Assembly (NCBI GenBank): GCA_023401045.1
Contig: JAEXEM010000198.1
Location: 1-6,656 of the forward strand
Source of the DNA: Actinomycetes bacterium
GTDB taxonomy: Bacteria; Actinomycetota; Actinomycetes; Actinomycetales; Cellulomonadaceae
Direction: 5' to 3'
Length of the DNA: 6,656 nt
Below, piece by piece: positions 1-5,664 of the stretch. A program made the position numbers and the translations under genes. The notes beneath the pieces were generated by a model, which was given only the letters and a program-made list of their open reading frames with translations, was not told the DNA's origin and did no database searches. Numbering within the stretch: position 1 is the first letter of the stretch; the number at the start of each line of letters is the position of its first letter.

Positions 1-27
1 GGCCCGGGGGGCGACGCCCCCGGGGCC
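1..27 (-). terminator. GC-rich hairpin downstream of the binding-protein gene
   Basis: A near-perfect inverted repeat: a 13-base left arm (1-13) and a 13-base right arm (15-27) pair at 12 of 13 positions around a very short centre. It lies about 30 bases beyond the stop codon of the minus-strand lipoprotein gene. There is no clear U-tract, as is common for actinobacterial intrinsic terminators. It may end the transcript. If permease genes follow to the left outside the window, it could instead attenuate read-through so that the binding protein is made in excess. Confidence 0.5.
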
Positions 28-56
28 CGGGCCGGCGGCCGTGTCGGTCAGCTGGC

Positions 57-1052
57 TCACTGGCTGACGAGCTCGTCGAGGTCGGGTGCGGACTCGAAGA
101 ACTTGTACTTCACCGCGAGGTCGGCGAGGTCCTGGAGAACGAAGACGTCGAGCTCCGTCGAGAACCGCGGCAGGCGCAGGTTCGCCGCGGCCGGCTCGGG
201 CAGCGACATCTCGTCGACGAGCGCCTGGCGCACGGCCTCGTCGTTCTCCTCGGCCCACTCGAACGCGGCGGCGAACGCCAGACGCACGTACTCGACGAGC
301 TCGGGGTCGTCGGCGACCGTCTTGCCGGTGGTCTGCAGGACGAGCGTCGGCAGGCCGGGCACGACCGTGCGGTACGGGTCGACGATCCGGGCGCCGCCGG
401 CGCCGACGATCATCGAGACGAACGGCTCCGGCACCCACGCGGCGTCGATGTTCCCGGCCTCGAGCTGGGCCGCCGCGTCGGGGAACGCCACCTCGACGAA
501 CTGGACCGTGCTGGGGTCGCCGCCGTCGGCCTCGACCGCGGCCATGATGGTGAGGTCACCGGCCGCACCGAGGGAGTTGACCGAGACCTTCTTGCCCGCG
601 AGGTCGGCCGGCGAGGTGATGTCGCTGCCGGCCCCGACGACGACGGCGTTGATGTCGTCGCCGTCCCGCAGGCTCTGGGCGTAGTTGGCGATGATCTTGA
701 CGTCGAGGCCCTGCAGGCTCGCGCGCATCGCGCCGAACGGCTGGCCGATGGAGAAGTCGATGTCGCCGTTGAGGAGCGCGGGCATGGCCTGCGCGCCGCC
801 CTGGATGGGCTGGACGGTGACGTCGAGCCCGTGCTCCTCGAAGACGCCCGCCTTGGCGGCGGCCCACAGCGGTGCGGTCTCGCTGATGCTGAGGGCGCCG
901 ATGGTGACGGCACGGAGCGCGCCGTCGCCGGGCTCCTCGACGGCGGTCTCGTCGGGCTCGGCCTGGGGGGCGGGCTCGGCGGACGAGCAGGCGGCCAGCC
1001 CGAGCGACAGCGCCGCGACGAGAGCCGCCACCAGCGCGGGACGTCGGTTCAT
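57..1052 (-). CDS. ABC transporter substrate-binding lipoprotein (SsuA/TauA/NMT1-like)
   Basis: A 331-residue secreted solute-binding protein, predicted to capture a small organic solute outside the membrane for an ABC importer. Residues 1-22 form a lipoprotein signal: basic NRR start, hydrophobic Ala/Leu core, lipobox L19-A20-A21-C22. An acidic, Pro/Ala-rich linker follows (about 23-47). The folded domain begins near residue 48. It carries hallmarks of the nitrate/sulfonate/taurine/NMT1-like binding-protein family: an opening strand followed by an APLWAAAKAGVFEEHGLDV-type stretch, a GDIDFSIG segment near 96-103, ITSPADLAGKKVSVN at 146-160 and the hinge-region WVPEPF at 206-211. Length is normal for the family. 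The ATG is supported by GAGGA six bases upstream. No permease or ATPase gene lies in the window, so the transporter partners must be elsewhere, possibly left of the edge. The ligand is unknown. Position opposite a PaaX regulator and an acyl-CoA catabolic operon suggests a carboxylic acid, but this is inference. The family also binds sulfonates and pyrimidine-type compounds. Confidence 0.9.
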   Translation of the reverse strand: MNRRPALVAALVAALSLGLAACSSAEPAPQAEPDETAVEEPGDGALRAVTIGALSISETAPLWAAAKAGVFEEHGLDVTVQPIQGGAQAMPALLNGDIDFSIGQPFGAMRASLQGLDVKIIANYAQSLRDGDDINAVVVGAGSDITSPADLAGKKVSVNSLGAAGDLTIMAAVEADGGDPSTVQFVEVAFPDAAAQLEAGNIDAAWVPEPFVSMIVGAGGARIVDPYRTVVPGLPTLVLQTTGKTVADDPELVEYVRLAFAAAFEWAEENDEAVRQALVDEMSLPEPAAANLRLPRFSTELDVFVLQDLADLAVKYKFFESAPDLDELVSQ

Positions 1053-1058
1053 GGGGGG

Positions 1059-1063
1059 TCCTC
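1059..1063 (-). promoter_or_regulatory. Ribosome binding site of the lipoprotein gene
   Basis: The minus strand reads GAGGA here, six bases before the ATG at 1052-1050. It fixes the start directly ahead of the signal peptide. Confidence 0.6.
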
Positions 1064-1154
1064 AATTCTTCGTTGAATCGGGGGAGACGGGCGGTGGGCT
1101 CCGCGCGCCGTGGGGGCGACGAGCGCTCGGACCATGTGTGACACTCGCTCGGCA

Positions 1155-1183
1155 ATCGTGCAGTCGAATGTCACGTGTGTCAA
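1155..1183 (-). promoter_or_regulatory. Predicted promoter of the lipoprotein gene
   Basis: On the minus strand there is a perfect -35 hexamer TTGACA (1183-1178), a 17-base spacer and a -10-like CACGAT (1160-1155). The start of transcription would be near 1148, leaving a 5' leader of about 95 bases. I recognise no riboswitch in that leader. The -10 is weak against TATAAT, but the spacing and -35 are ideal for a primary sigma factor, and the same -10 hexamer recurs in the predicted operon promoter at 2175-2180. Confidence 0.5.
1169..1182. promoter_or_regulatory. Putative operator dyad overlapping the -35
   Basis: TGTCACGTGTGTCA is an interrupted dyad of the form TGnCAC-nn-GTGnCA. It covers most of the -35 hexamer of the minus-strand promoter. 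A further TGACAC half-site lies at 1139-1144, just past the predicted transcription start. A repressor bound here would block RNA polymerase. The neighbouring PaaX-family protein is the obvious candidate, but nothing in the sequence proves it. Confidence 0.35.
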
Positions 1184-1229
1184 TGATCTCCACCCCGCCG
1201 GAACCCGGTCACCCGGGTGGCGGCCGTGC

Positions 1230-1243
1230 GAGAATCGCGCGCA
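1230..1243 (+). promoter_or_regulatory. Possible leaderless promoter of the regulator gene
   Basis: GAGAAT (1230-1235) could serve as a -10 element. Seven bases separate it from the A of the ATG at 1243, the spacing expected if transcription starts at the start codon. No good Shine-Dalgarno sequence precedes this ATG, which fits leaderless translation, common in actinobacteria. No convincing -35 is visible, so this is tentative. Confidence 0.25.
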
Positions 1244-2103
1244 TGTCGACGCCGTCGCCGGGTGTGCTCACCGCCGAGCGAGCCCCCGACGGCGCCCCGG
1301 CGCGGCGACGTCCCGAGCAGCTCCTCCTGGCGTTCATGGGCGAGCTCATGGTCGCCGGCGGGGCAGGGCCGCTGCCGGCGTCCGTCCTCATCGCCGTCCT
1401 CGGCGAGCTCGGGATCGGGGAGGCGGCGACGCGCGCGGCACTCACCCGGATGGCGGGCCGCGGGCTGCTCGAGCCGGTGCGTGCCGGGCGCACGGTCTCC
1501 TACGCCCTCACCCCCGACAGCGAGCGCGTGCTCGGGGAGGCCCAGGACCGGGTCTTCGACGACGACCCGTTCGCCCCGCGCGGCCCGGGGTGGACGCTCG
1601 TGAGCTTCTCGGTGCCCGAGAGCCGGCGGGACGTGCGGCACCGGGTGCGCGCCCAGCTCACCTGGGCGGGCTTCGGGCTGCTGCGCGACGGTCTGTGGAT
1701 CGCACCGGGCGAGGTCGACGTCGCCCAGGCCCTCGGCGGCGTGCACGACGAGGACGGTGCGGGTGACGACGTCGAGCTCCTCGCCTTCCGTGCGCACGAG
1801 GTACCGGGCTTCTCGGCGGCGAGCAGCGTCCGGACCGCGTGGCGTCTGGACGCCATGCGGGAGCGGCACGAGCAGTTCCAGGCGTGCTGGGCCGGCGCGG
1901 AGCCGGACGTCGGGCACGCGCTGCGGGACGTCACCGCGCTCGTCGCCGACTGGCTCGACCTGCTGCGTGCCGTGCCGCGGCTGCCCGCCGAGCACCTCGC
2001 GCCGGACTGGCCGGCGGCGCGGTCGGTCGAGACGTTCCGGCGCCTGCACGCGGCCCTCGTCGGCCCGGCGCGCGAGCGGCTCGCGGAGCGTCTGGGCGCC
2101 TGA
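1243..2103 (+). CDS. PaaX-family transcriptional regulator
   Basis: A 286-residue DNA-binding repressor of the phenylacetate-regulator (PaaX) family. Known members bind promoters of aromatic or acyl-CoA catabolic operons and are released by an acyl-CoA ligand such as phenylacetyl-CoA. Residues about 22-90 form the N-terminal winged helix-turn-helix (ATRAALTRMAGRGLLEPVR at 62-80 covers recognition helix and wing, then GRTVSYALT). The family's central signature follows: GWTLVSFSVPESRRDVRHR (116-134), then QLTWAGFGLLRDGLWIAP (138-155). The C-terminal domain ends with the typical LPAEHLAPDWPAARSVETFR pattern (247-266). Length is close to the usual size of about 290-315. The frame stays open far upstream, with ATGs at 1168 and 1183, but 1243 gives a family-like N-terminus and avoids running through the divergent promoter. 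The gene lies between a divergent transporter gene and a co-directional beta-oxidation operon, so it likely controls one or both. No phenylacetate (paa) degradation genes are in the window, so the effector need not be phenylacetyl-CoA. Confidence 0.9.
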   Translation: MSTPSPGVLTAERAPDGAPARRRPEQLLLAFMGELMVAGGAGPLPASVLIAVLGELGIGEAATRAALTRMAGRGLLEPVRAGRTVSYALTPDSERVLGEAQDRVFDDDPFAPRGPGWTLVSFSVPESRRDVRHRVRAQLTWAGFGLLRDGLWIAPGEVDVAQALGGVHDEDGAGDDVELLAFRAHEVPGFSAASSVRTAWRLDAMRERHEQFQACWAGAEPDVGHALRDVTALVADWLDLLRAVPRLPAEHLAPDWPAARSVETFRRLHAALVGPARERLAERLGA

Positions 2104-2128
2104 ACCCGGGTACTTCATTCGACATCCG

Positions 2129-2161
2129 GCTGACGATCGTCACGAAACCGTTGACGTCAGC
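2129..2161. promoter_or_regulatory. Putative operator with four TGACG-type half-sites
   Basis: This 33-base stretch holds a perfect 12-base palindrome TGACGATCGTCA (2131-2142) and a perfect 8-base palindrome TGACGTCA (2152-2159), centred 19 bases apart. The outermost bases also form an inverted repeat, GCTGACG (2129-2135) with CGTCAGC (2155-2161). The second palindrome sits on the -35 of the predicted operon promoter and the first lies just upstream of it. This suggests cooperative binding of a dimeric or tetrameric repressor, plausibly the adjacent PaaX-family protein. Confidence 0.45.
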
Positions 2162-2180
2162 AGGTCGGGGCGGGCACGAT
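2151..2180 (+). promoter_or_regulatory. Predicted promoter of the beta-oxidation operon
   Basis: TTGACG (2151-2156) is a good -35. After an 18-base spacer comes the -10-like CACGAT (2175-2180), identical to the -10 predicted for the divergent lipoprotein gene. Transcription would begin near 2187, leaving a leader of about 46 bases before the GTG at 2233. No terminator is evident after the regulator's stop, so some read-through from upstream is also possible. Confidence 0.45.
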
Positions 2181-2219
2181 CGGCGCGTCATCGCACAGCC
2201 GCTCCCGCGGCCGGCCCAC

Positions 2220-2224
2220 AAGGA
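2220..2224 (+). promoter_or_regulatory. Ribosome binding site of the acyl-CoA synthetase
   Basis: AAGGA lies eight bases before the GTG at 2233 and decides that start. The nearer in-frame ATG at 2224 is followed at once by TGA and cannot be the start. Confidence 0.6.
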
Positions 2225-2232
2225 TGTGAGCA

Positions 2233-3924
2233 GTGGCAGACGCACCGACGCCGTCGACCGGTGACCTCTCGCGTGCCAACTACGCGGCGGTCTGGGACGC
2301 GGTCGCCCGCGCCGTGCCCGACCGTGTCGCGGTCCACGCCGCCGGCGAGAGCCTCACGTACGCGCAGTTCGAGCAGACCGCCGCTCGCCTCGCCGCGACC
2401 TTGACCGCCCACGGGATCGGCCCCGACTCTGCGGTGGCGATCTTCATGTACAACCGCGTCGAGTACCTCGTGACGCTCTACGCCGCGTACAAGATCGGTG
2501 CGATCCCGGTCAACATCAACTTCCGCTACCAGGGTGCCGAGCTCGCCGAGCTCCTCGAGACGTCCCGACCGTCCGCGCTCGTCTACCCCAGCAGCCTCGC
2601 GGCCGCCGTCGTCGACGCCGCGACGCGGACCGCGCTGCCCGGCCTCGTCCTCGTCGTCCCCGACGGCGGCGCCCTCGACGGGACCGCAGCCGCGCCACCG
2701 GCCCCCGGCACGCCCTTCGCCGGTGCCCTCGACGCCGAGCCGCTGCCGCCGCGGCCGGTCGGGCCGGAGCACAAGATCTTCATGTTCACCGGCGGCACGA
2801 CCGGCCGACCCAAGGCCGTCGTGTGGACGCACGGCAACCTCTTCGACAGCCAGCTCTTCTCCATCTACGGCTCGCTGCCCGTCGACCGCCCGACCACGCT
2901 CGCCGAGGTCACCGCGATCGCCGCCCGCGAGGACCTGCCCCGCACGGTGTGCCTGCCGCTGCCGCCGATGATGCACGCGACCGCGCTGTTCAACGTGATG
3001 AACGCGATGGTCCTCGGCGGCACCGTCGTCTTCCTCTCGCACGCCCGGTTCGACCCGGCGGCCGCGGTGCGCGCCATCGAGGAGCACGGCGTCACCCGGC
3101 TCGTCATCGCGGGCAACGCGATCGCCGCGCCGCTCGTCGACGTCCTCGACTCGGGGGCCGGGGCCGACGTGGCCGGCCTCAACACCGTCCTCAGCTCCGG
3201 GATGGTGTGGTCCGACGAGCTCAAGGCGCGGTTCCTCGCGCACGCCCCTGGCGCCACGCTCATCGACATCATCGGGTCGAGCGAGGGCGGGCCGTTCGCG
3301 TACGGGGTCGTGCGTGGACCGGAGGACCTGCCGTGCCGCCCTCGCCTCGCGCCCGGCGCCGTCGTGCTGTCGGCCGACCTGCGGCCCGTCGAGGAGGTCG
3401 GCGGCACGGGGATGCTCGCCTACCGCGGTGCGATGCCGCTCGGCTACCACGACGACCCGGTGCGCACCGCCGAGACGTACCCCGTCGTCGACGGTGTCCG
3501 GCACGTCATGCCCGGCGACTGGGTGCGCGTGCTCGGTGACGGGTACGTCGAGATGCTCGGGCGCGGCTCGGGCGTCGTCAACACCGGGGGCGAGAAGGTC
3601 TTCCCCGGCGAGGTCGAGAAGGTGCTCCTCGAGCTGCCGGGGGTCGTCGACGCCGTCGTCGTCGGCATGCCGGACCCGCGCTGGGGCGAGGTCGTCACCG
3701 CCGTCGTCGTCGCCGCGCCGGGGGCTCGGATCACCGCCGAGTCCGTGCAGGAGCACGTCGGCGCCCGCCTCGCCGGCTACAAGAAGCCGCGACGCGTGCA
3801 CGTGCTCGACGAGCTGCAGCGCAGCCCCAGCGGGAAGGTCGACATGCACCGGCTCCGGCGGCGACTCACCGAGACGGCACCCGACCTCGTCGCCGCCCCC
3901 GACACCGCCGAGAGGACCCGATGA
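2233..3924 (+). CDS. Acyl-CoA synthetase (AMP-forming, ANL superfamily)
   Basis: A 563-residue adenylate-forming ligase that activates a carboxylic acid with ATP to an acyl-adenylate and then transfers it to coenzyme A. All core motifs are present in order: phosphate-binding loop T186-GGTTGRP-K194; the acyl/adenine-binding motif GSSEGG at 348-353; GDW at 428-430, where D429 is the expected ribose-binding Asp; hinge-region LGRGSGVVNTGGEKVFPGEVE (442-462); and the C-terminal SPSGKVD with catalytic Lys K535. Length is normal. The FTGGTTG loop (rather than SSGTTG) and the GRGSxxxNTGGEKVxPxEVE block recall actinobacterial FadD-type ligases, including those of steroid side-chain and branched-acid catabolism. 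The substrate cannot be assigned. It is the first gene of a four-gene operon, starts with GTG behind AAGGA, and overlaps the thiolase start by four bases (ATGA), indicating translational coupling. It probably supplies the CoA thioester on which the following enzymes act. Confidence 0.95.
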   Translation: MADAPTPSTGDLSRANYAAVWDAVARAVPDRVAVHAAGESLTYAQFEQTAARLAATLTAHGIGPDSAVAIFMYNRVEYLVTLYAAYKIGAIPVNINFRYQGAELAELLETSRPSALVYPSSLAAAVVDAATRTALPGLVLVVPDGGALDGTAAAPPAPGTPFAGALDAEPLPPRPVGPEHKIFMFTGGTTGRPKAVVWTHGNLFDSQLFSIYGSLPVDRPTTLAEVTAIAAREDLPRTVCLPLPPMMHATALFNVMNAMVLGGTVVFLSHARFDPAAAVRAIEEHGVTRLVIAGNAIAAPLVDVLDSGAGADVAGLNTVLSSGMVWSDELKARFLAHAPGATLIDIIGSSEGGPFAYGVVRGPEDLPCRPRLAPGAVVLSADLRPVEEVGGTGMLAYRGAMPLGYHDDPVRTAETYPVVDGVRHVMPGDWVRVLGDGYVEMLGRGSGVVNTGGEKVFPGEVEKVLLELPGVVDAVVVGMPDPRWGEVVTAVVVAAPGARITAESVQEHVGARLAGYKKPRRVHVLDELQRSPSGKVDMHRLRRRLTETAPDLVAAPDTAERTR

Positions 3925-5111
3925 AGTTCACCGACGCACACATCCCCTTCGGGATGAGCTGGACCTCGCCCTTCGCCAAGTGGCAGGGACCGCTCGCCGA
4001 GGTCAACAGCCTCGACATGGCCGTCGACGTCACCGGCCGCGCGCTCGCCGACCGCGGGCTGCCGGCCGACGAGATCACCGAGTGGACCCTCGGGTGCACC
4101 GTCCCGCAGCAGCACGCGTTCTACGGCGTCACGCTCGTCTCGCGCCGGCTCGGGGCCGGCGACCACGGTGGCCCGTGGATCGCGCGGGCGTGCGCGACGT
4201 CGGCCGCGGTCGTCGAGCACCTCGCGACGCAGGTGCAGCTCGGGGCGCACGACACGACGATCGGCGTCATCACCGACCGCACGAGCAACGGCCCGCTCAT
4301 GCTGTGGAGCAGCCAGGCCGGCCCCGGCGGTGCGCCGACCTCCGAGCACTGGGTGCTCGACCCCATGAAGCTCGACCCGACGACCGGCCAGAGCATGAAC
4401 GACACGGCCGAGAACACGGCCCGGGACGCGGGCTACACCCGCGAGCAGGTCGACGAGGTCGCGCTGCTGCGGTACGAGCAGTACCTCACCTCGCTGGCCG
4501 ACGACCGCGCCGTGCAGCGCGCGTACATGGTGCCGGTGCGCATCCCCACCCGCCGCGGCGAGCAGTGGGTCGAGGAGGACCACGGCGTCTTCCCCACGAC
4601 GGCCGAGGGGCTGGCGCGGCTGCGGCCGGTCCGCCCCGACGGGGTCGTCACGTACGGCGCGCAGACCCACCCGGCCGACGGGTGCGCGGGTGTCGTCGTC
4701 GCGAGCGCCGCGCGGGCACGTGAGCTCGGGCAGGGCGGGGTGACGGCGCAGATCCTCGCCACCGGCTTCGCGCGCGCCGAGCCGGCGTACATGCCGAAGG
4801 CGCCCGTCCCCGCCGCGCAGCTCGCGCTCAAGGACGCCGGCCTGACGATCGACGACGTCGACGTCGTGACGACGCACAACCCCTTCGCCGTCAACGACCT
4901 GTGGTTCTCCGAGCAGACCGGTTTCGCGCTCGACCGCATGAACCCGTACGGCTCGTCGCTCGTCTACGGGCACCCGCAGGGACCCACCGGGGCCCGTGCG
5001 ATCACCGAGCTCGTCCACGCGCTGCACGCCCGCGGCGGCGGCGTCGGCCTGTTCACCGGCTGCGCCGCCGGGGACTCCGCGGGGGCCGTCGTCGTCCGCG
5101 TCGACGGCTGA
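3921..5111 (+). CDS. Thiolase-family protein (probable 3-ketoacyl-CoA thiolase), divergent subgroup
   Basis: A 396-residue thiolase, the length of a classical cytosolic enzyme. Expected role: CoA-dependent cleavage of a 3-ketoacyl-CoA to acetyl-CoA (or propionyl-CoA) and a shortened acyl-CoA. The acyl-accepting Cys is C91 in ARACATSA, the basic His is H351 in YGHPQGPTG, and the second Cys is C381 in TGCAAGDSAG. These positions are close to those of well-studied bacterial thiolases. SMNDTAENTARDAGYTREQVDE matches the conserved TAEN region. Three motifs depart from the textbook form: THNPFA (318-323) replaces NEAFA, putting His where the water-binding Asn usually sits; THPADG replaces NASGxxDG; and the C-terminal Cys motif is CAAGDS rather than CxGGGxG. 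The catalytic core is nevertheless complete, so I expect an active enzyme, perhaps with unusual substrate size or shape. It overlaps the ligase stop (ATGA) and has GAGAGGA four bases ahead of its ATG. Retro-Claisen cleavage is more likely than biosynthesis given the neighbours. Confidence 0.92.
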   Translation: MKFTDAHIPFGMSWTSPFAKWQGPLAEVNSLDMAVDVTGRALADRGLPADEITEWTLGCTVPQQHAFYGVTLVSRRLGAGDHGGPWIARACATSAAVVEHLATQVQLGAHDTTIGVITDRTSNGPLMLWSSQAGPGGAPTSEHWVLDPMKLDPTTGQSMNDTAENTARDAGYTREQVDEVALLRYEQYLTSLADDRAVQRAYMVPVRIPTRRGEQWVEEDHGVFPTTAEGLARLRPVRPDGVVTYGAQTHPADGCAGVVVASAARARELGQGGVTAQILATGFARAEPAYMPKAPVPAAQLALKDAGLTIDDVDVVTTHNPFAVNDLWFSEQTGFALDRMNPYGSSLVYGHPQGPTGARAITELVHALHARGGGVGLFTGCAAGDSAGAVVVRVDG

Positions 5112-5155
5112 GCCGCACCCCACCCACCACCGACCGACCGCACGACCGCCACGAC
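5112..5155 (+). other. T-free, C-rich spacer inside the operon
   Basis: The gap between the thiolase stop and the MaoC ribosome binding site contains no T and about three times as much C as G, with little capacity to fold. It includes three tandem copies of GACC-like units near 5131-5141. It contains no terminator hairpin, so the transcript should continue into the hydratase gene. Its composition resembles a Rho-loading site, but this is only a resemblance. Confidence 0.3.
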
Positions 5156-5162
5156 GAGGGAG
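5156..5162 (+). promoter_or_regulatory. Ribosome binding site of the MaoC hydratase
   Basis: GAGGGAG, seven bases before the ATG at 5170, is the strongest Shine-Dalgarno in the window and decides this start in a reading frame that is open much further upstream. Confidence 0.65.
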
Positions 5163-5169
5163 CACACCC

Positions 5170-5664
5170 ATGACCCCCGACCCCGCGACCACGAGCACGG
5201 CGGACTCGCCGACGCTCACGACCGTCGCGCTCGCCGACCTGCCGTCCCACGTCGGGACGACCTTCGGGCCGTCGTCGTGGCGGACGATCACCCAGGACGA
5301 GGTCGACCGGTTCGCCGACCTCACCGGCGACCACAACCCCATCCACCTCGACCCGGAGTACGCCGCGGGCACGCCGTTCGGCGGCACGATCGTCCACGGC
5401 TACCTCACCCTCGCCCTCGTCGTGCCGCTCATGGCCGAGGTCGTCGAGGTGACCGGCGTGACCACGGGCGTCAACTACGGGCTCGACCGGCTGCGCTTCC
5501 CGGCGCCCGTGCGGGTCGGCTCGCGCATCCGCGTGACGTCGACGCTCACGGACGTCACCGAGGTGCCCGGCGGCTACCAGGCCGTCTTCGAGAACACGTT
5601 CGAGACCGAGGGGCAGGCCAAGCCCGCCGCGGTCGCCGTCATGATCGTGAGGTACTACCCGTGA
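5170..5664 (+). CDS. MaoC-type (R)-specific enoyl-CoA hydratase
   Basis: A 164-residue single hot-dog protein of the hydratase 2/MaoC family, which adds water to a trans-2-enoyl-CoA to give (3R)-hydroxyacyl-CoA. The hydratase 2 signature is intact: FADLTGDHNPIHLDPEYA, with catalytic Asp D54 and His H59 spaced five apart as in characterised PhaJ-type enzymes. TPFGGTIVHGYLTLAL follows (68-83), covering the overhanging segment and the HG pair at 76-77. Residues 1-20 are a Thr/Pro/Ala-rich lead without family similarity. Later sequence fits the hot-dog strands (NYGLDRLRFPAPVRVGSRIR). Length matches one-domain members of roughly 140-165 residues. Such proteins act as dimers in the cytosol. The gene lies 58 bases after the thiolase, and its stop overlaps the GTG start of the dehydrogenase. 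Pairing with that MFE-2-like dehydrogenase supports a catabolic role rather than polyhydroxyalkanoate supply. A dehydratase role in the reverse direction is possible but less likely. Confidence 0.92.
   Translation: MTPDPATTSTADSPTLTTVALADLPSHVGTTFGPSSWRTITQDEVDRFADLTGDHNPIHLDPEYAAGTPFGGTIVHGYLTLALVVPLMAEVVEVTGVTTGVNYGLDRLRFPAPVRVGSRIRVTSTLTDVTEVPGGYQAVFENTFETEGQAKPAAVAVMIVRYYP
5648..5652 (+). promoter_or_regulatory. Ribosome binding site of the dehydrogenase
   Basis: TGAGG within the end of the hydratase gene lies eight bases before the GTG at 5661. It supports that start over any site further upstream in the same open frame. Confidence 0.5.

Noticed and set aside
1120..1129. Palindrome CGAGCGCTCG in the leader of the lipoprotein gene, considered as part of a riboswitch
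   Set aside because: No conserved riboswitch core, such as the thiamine box, could be recognised around it.
1210..1219. Perfect 10-base palindrome CACCCGGGTG upstream of the regulator
   Set aside because: Short GC-only palindromes are frequent at this base composition and it shares nothing with the TGAC half-sites; not strong enough to call an operator.
685..1242. Upstream extension of the regulator frame into the transporter gene
   Set aside because: The extra residues have no family similarity and overlap the well-supported minus-strand lipoprotein gene and its promoter. The start at 1243 gives a normal-length PaaX protein.
2224..2229. ATG-TGA start-stop codon pair just ahead of the synthetase
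   Set aside because: It overlaps the Shine-Dalgarno itself, leaving no spacing for initiation. Most likely chance.
3640..3720. Runs of GTC triplets in the synthetase gene, considered as a repeat
   Set aside because: They encode ordinary Val-rich beta strands of the C-terminal region with the preferred Val codon; not a structural repeat.
2188..3849. Long open frame on the minus strand opposite the acyl-CoA synthetase
   Set aside because: The translation is rich in Arg, Gly, Asp and His without recognisable domains. It is the expected antisense artefact of GC-rich codons ending in C or G, while the plus strand has full family motifs.
3777..5387. Long open frame on the minus strand opposite the thiolase and hydratase
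   Set aside because: Low-complexity composition, no motifs, and it spans two well-supported plus-strand genes and their junction.
5277..5660. Upstream extension of the dehydrogenase frame through the hydratase gene
   Set aside because: The extension is an Arg/His/Pro-rich shadow of the hydratase. The Rossmann fold starts just after the GTG at 5661, which has its own ribosome binding site.
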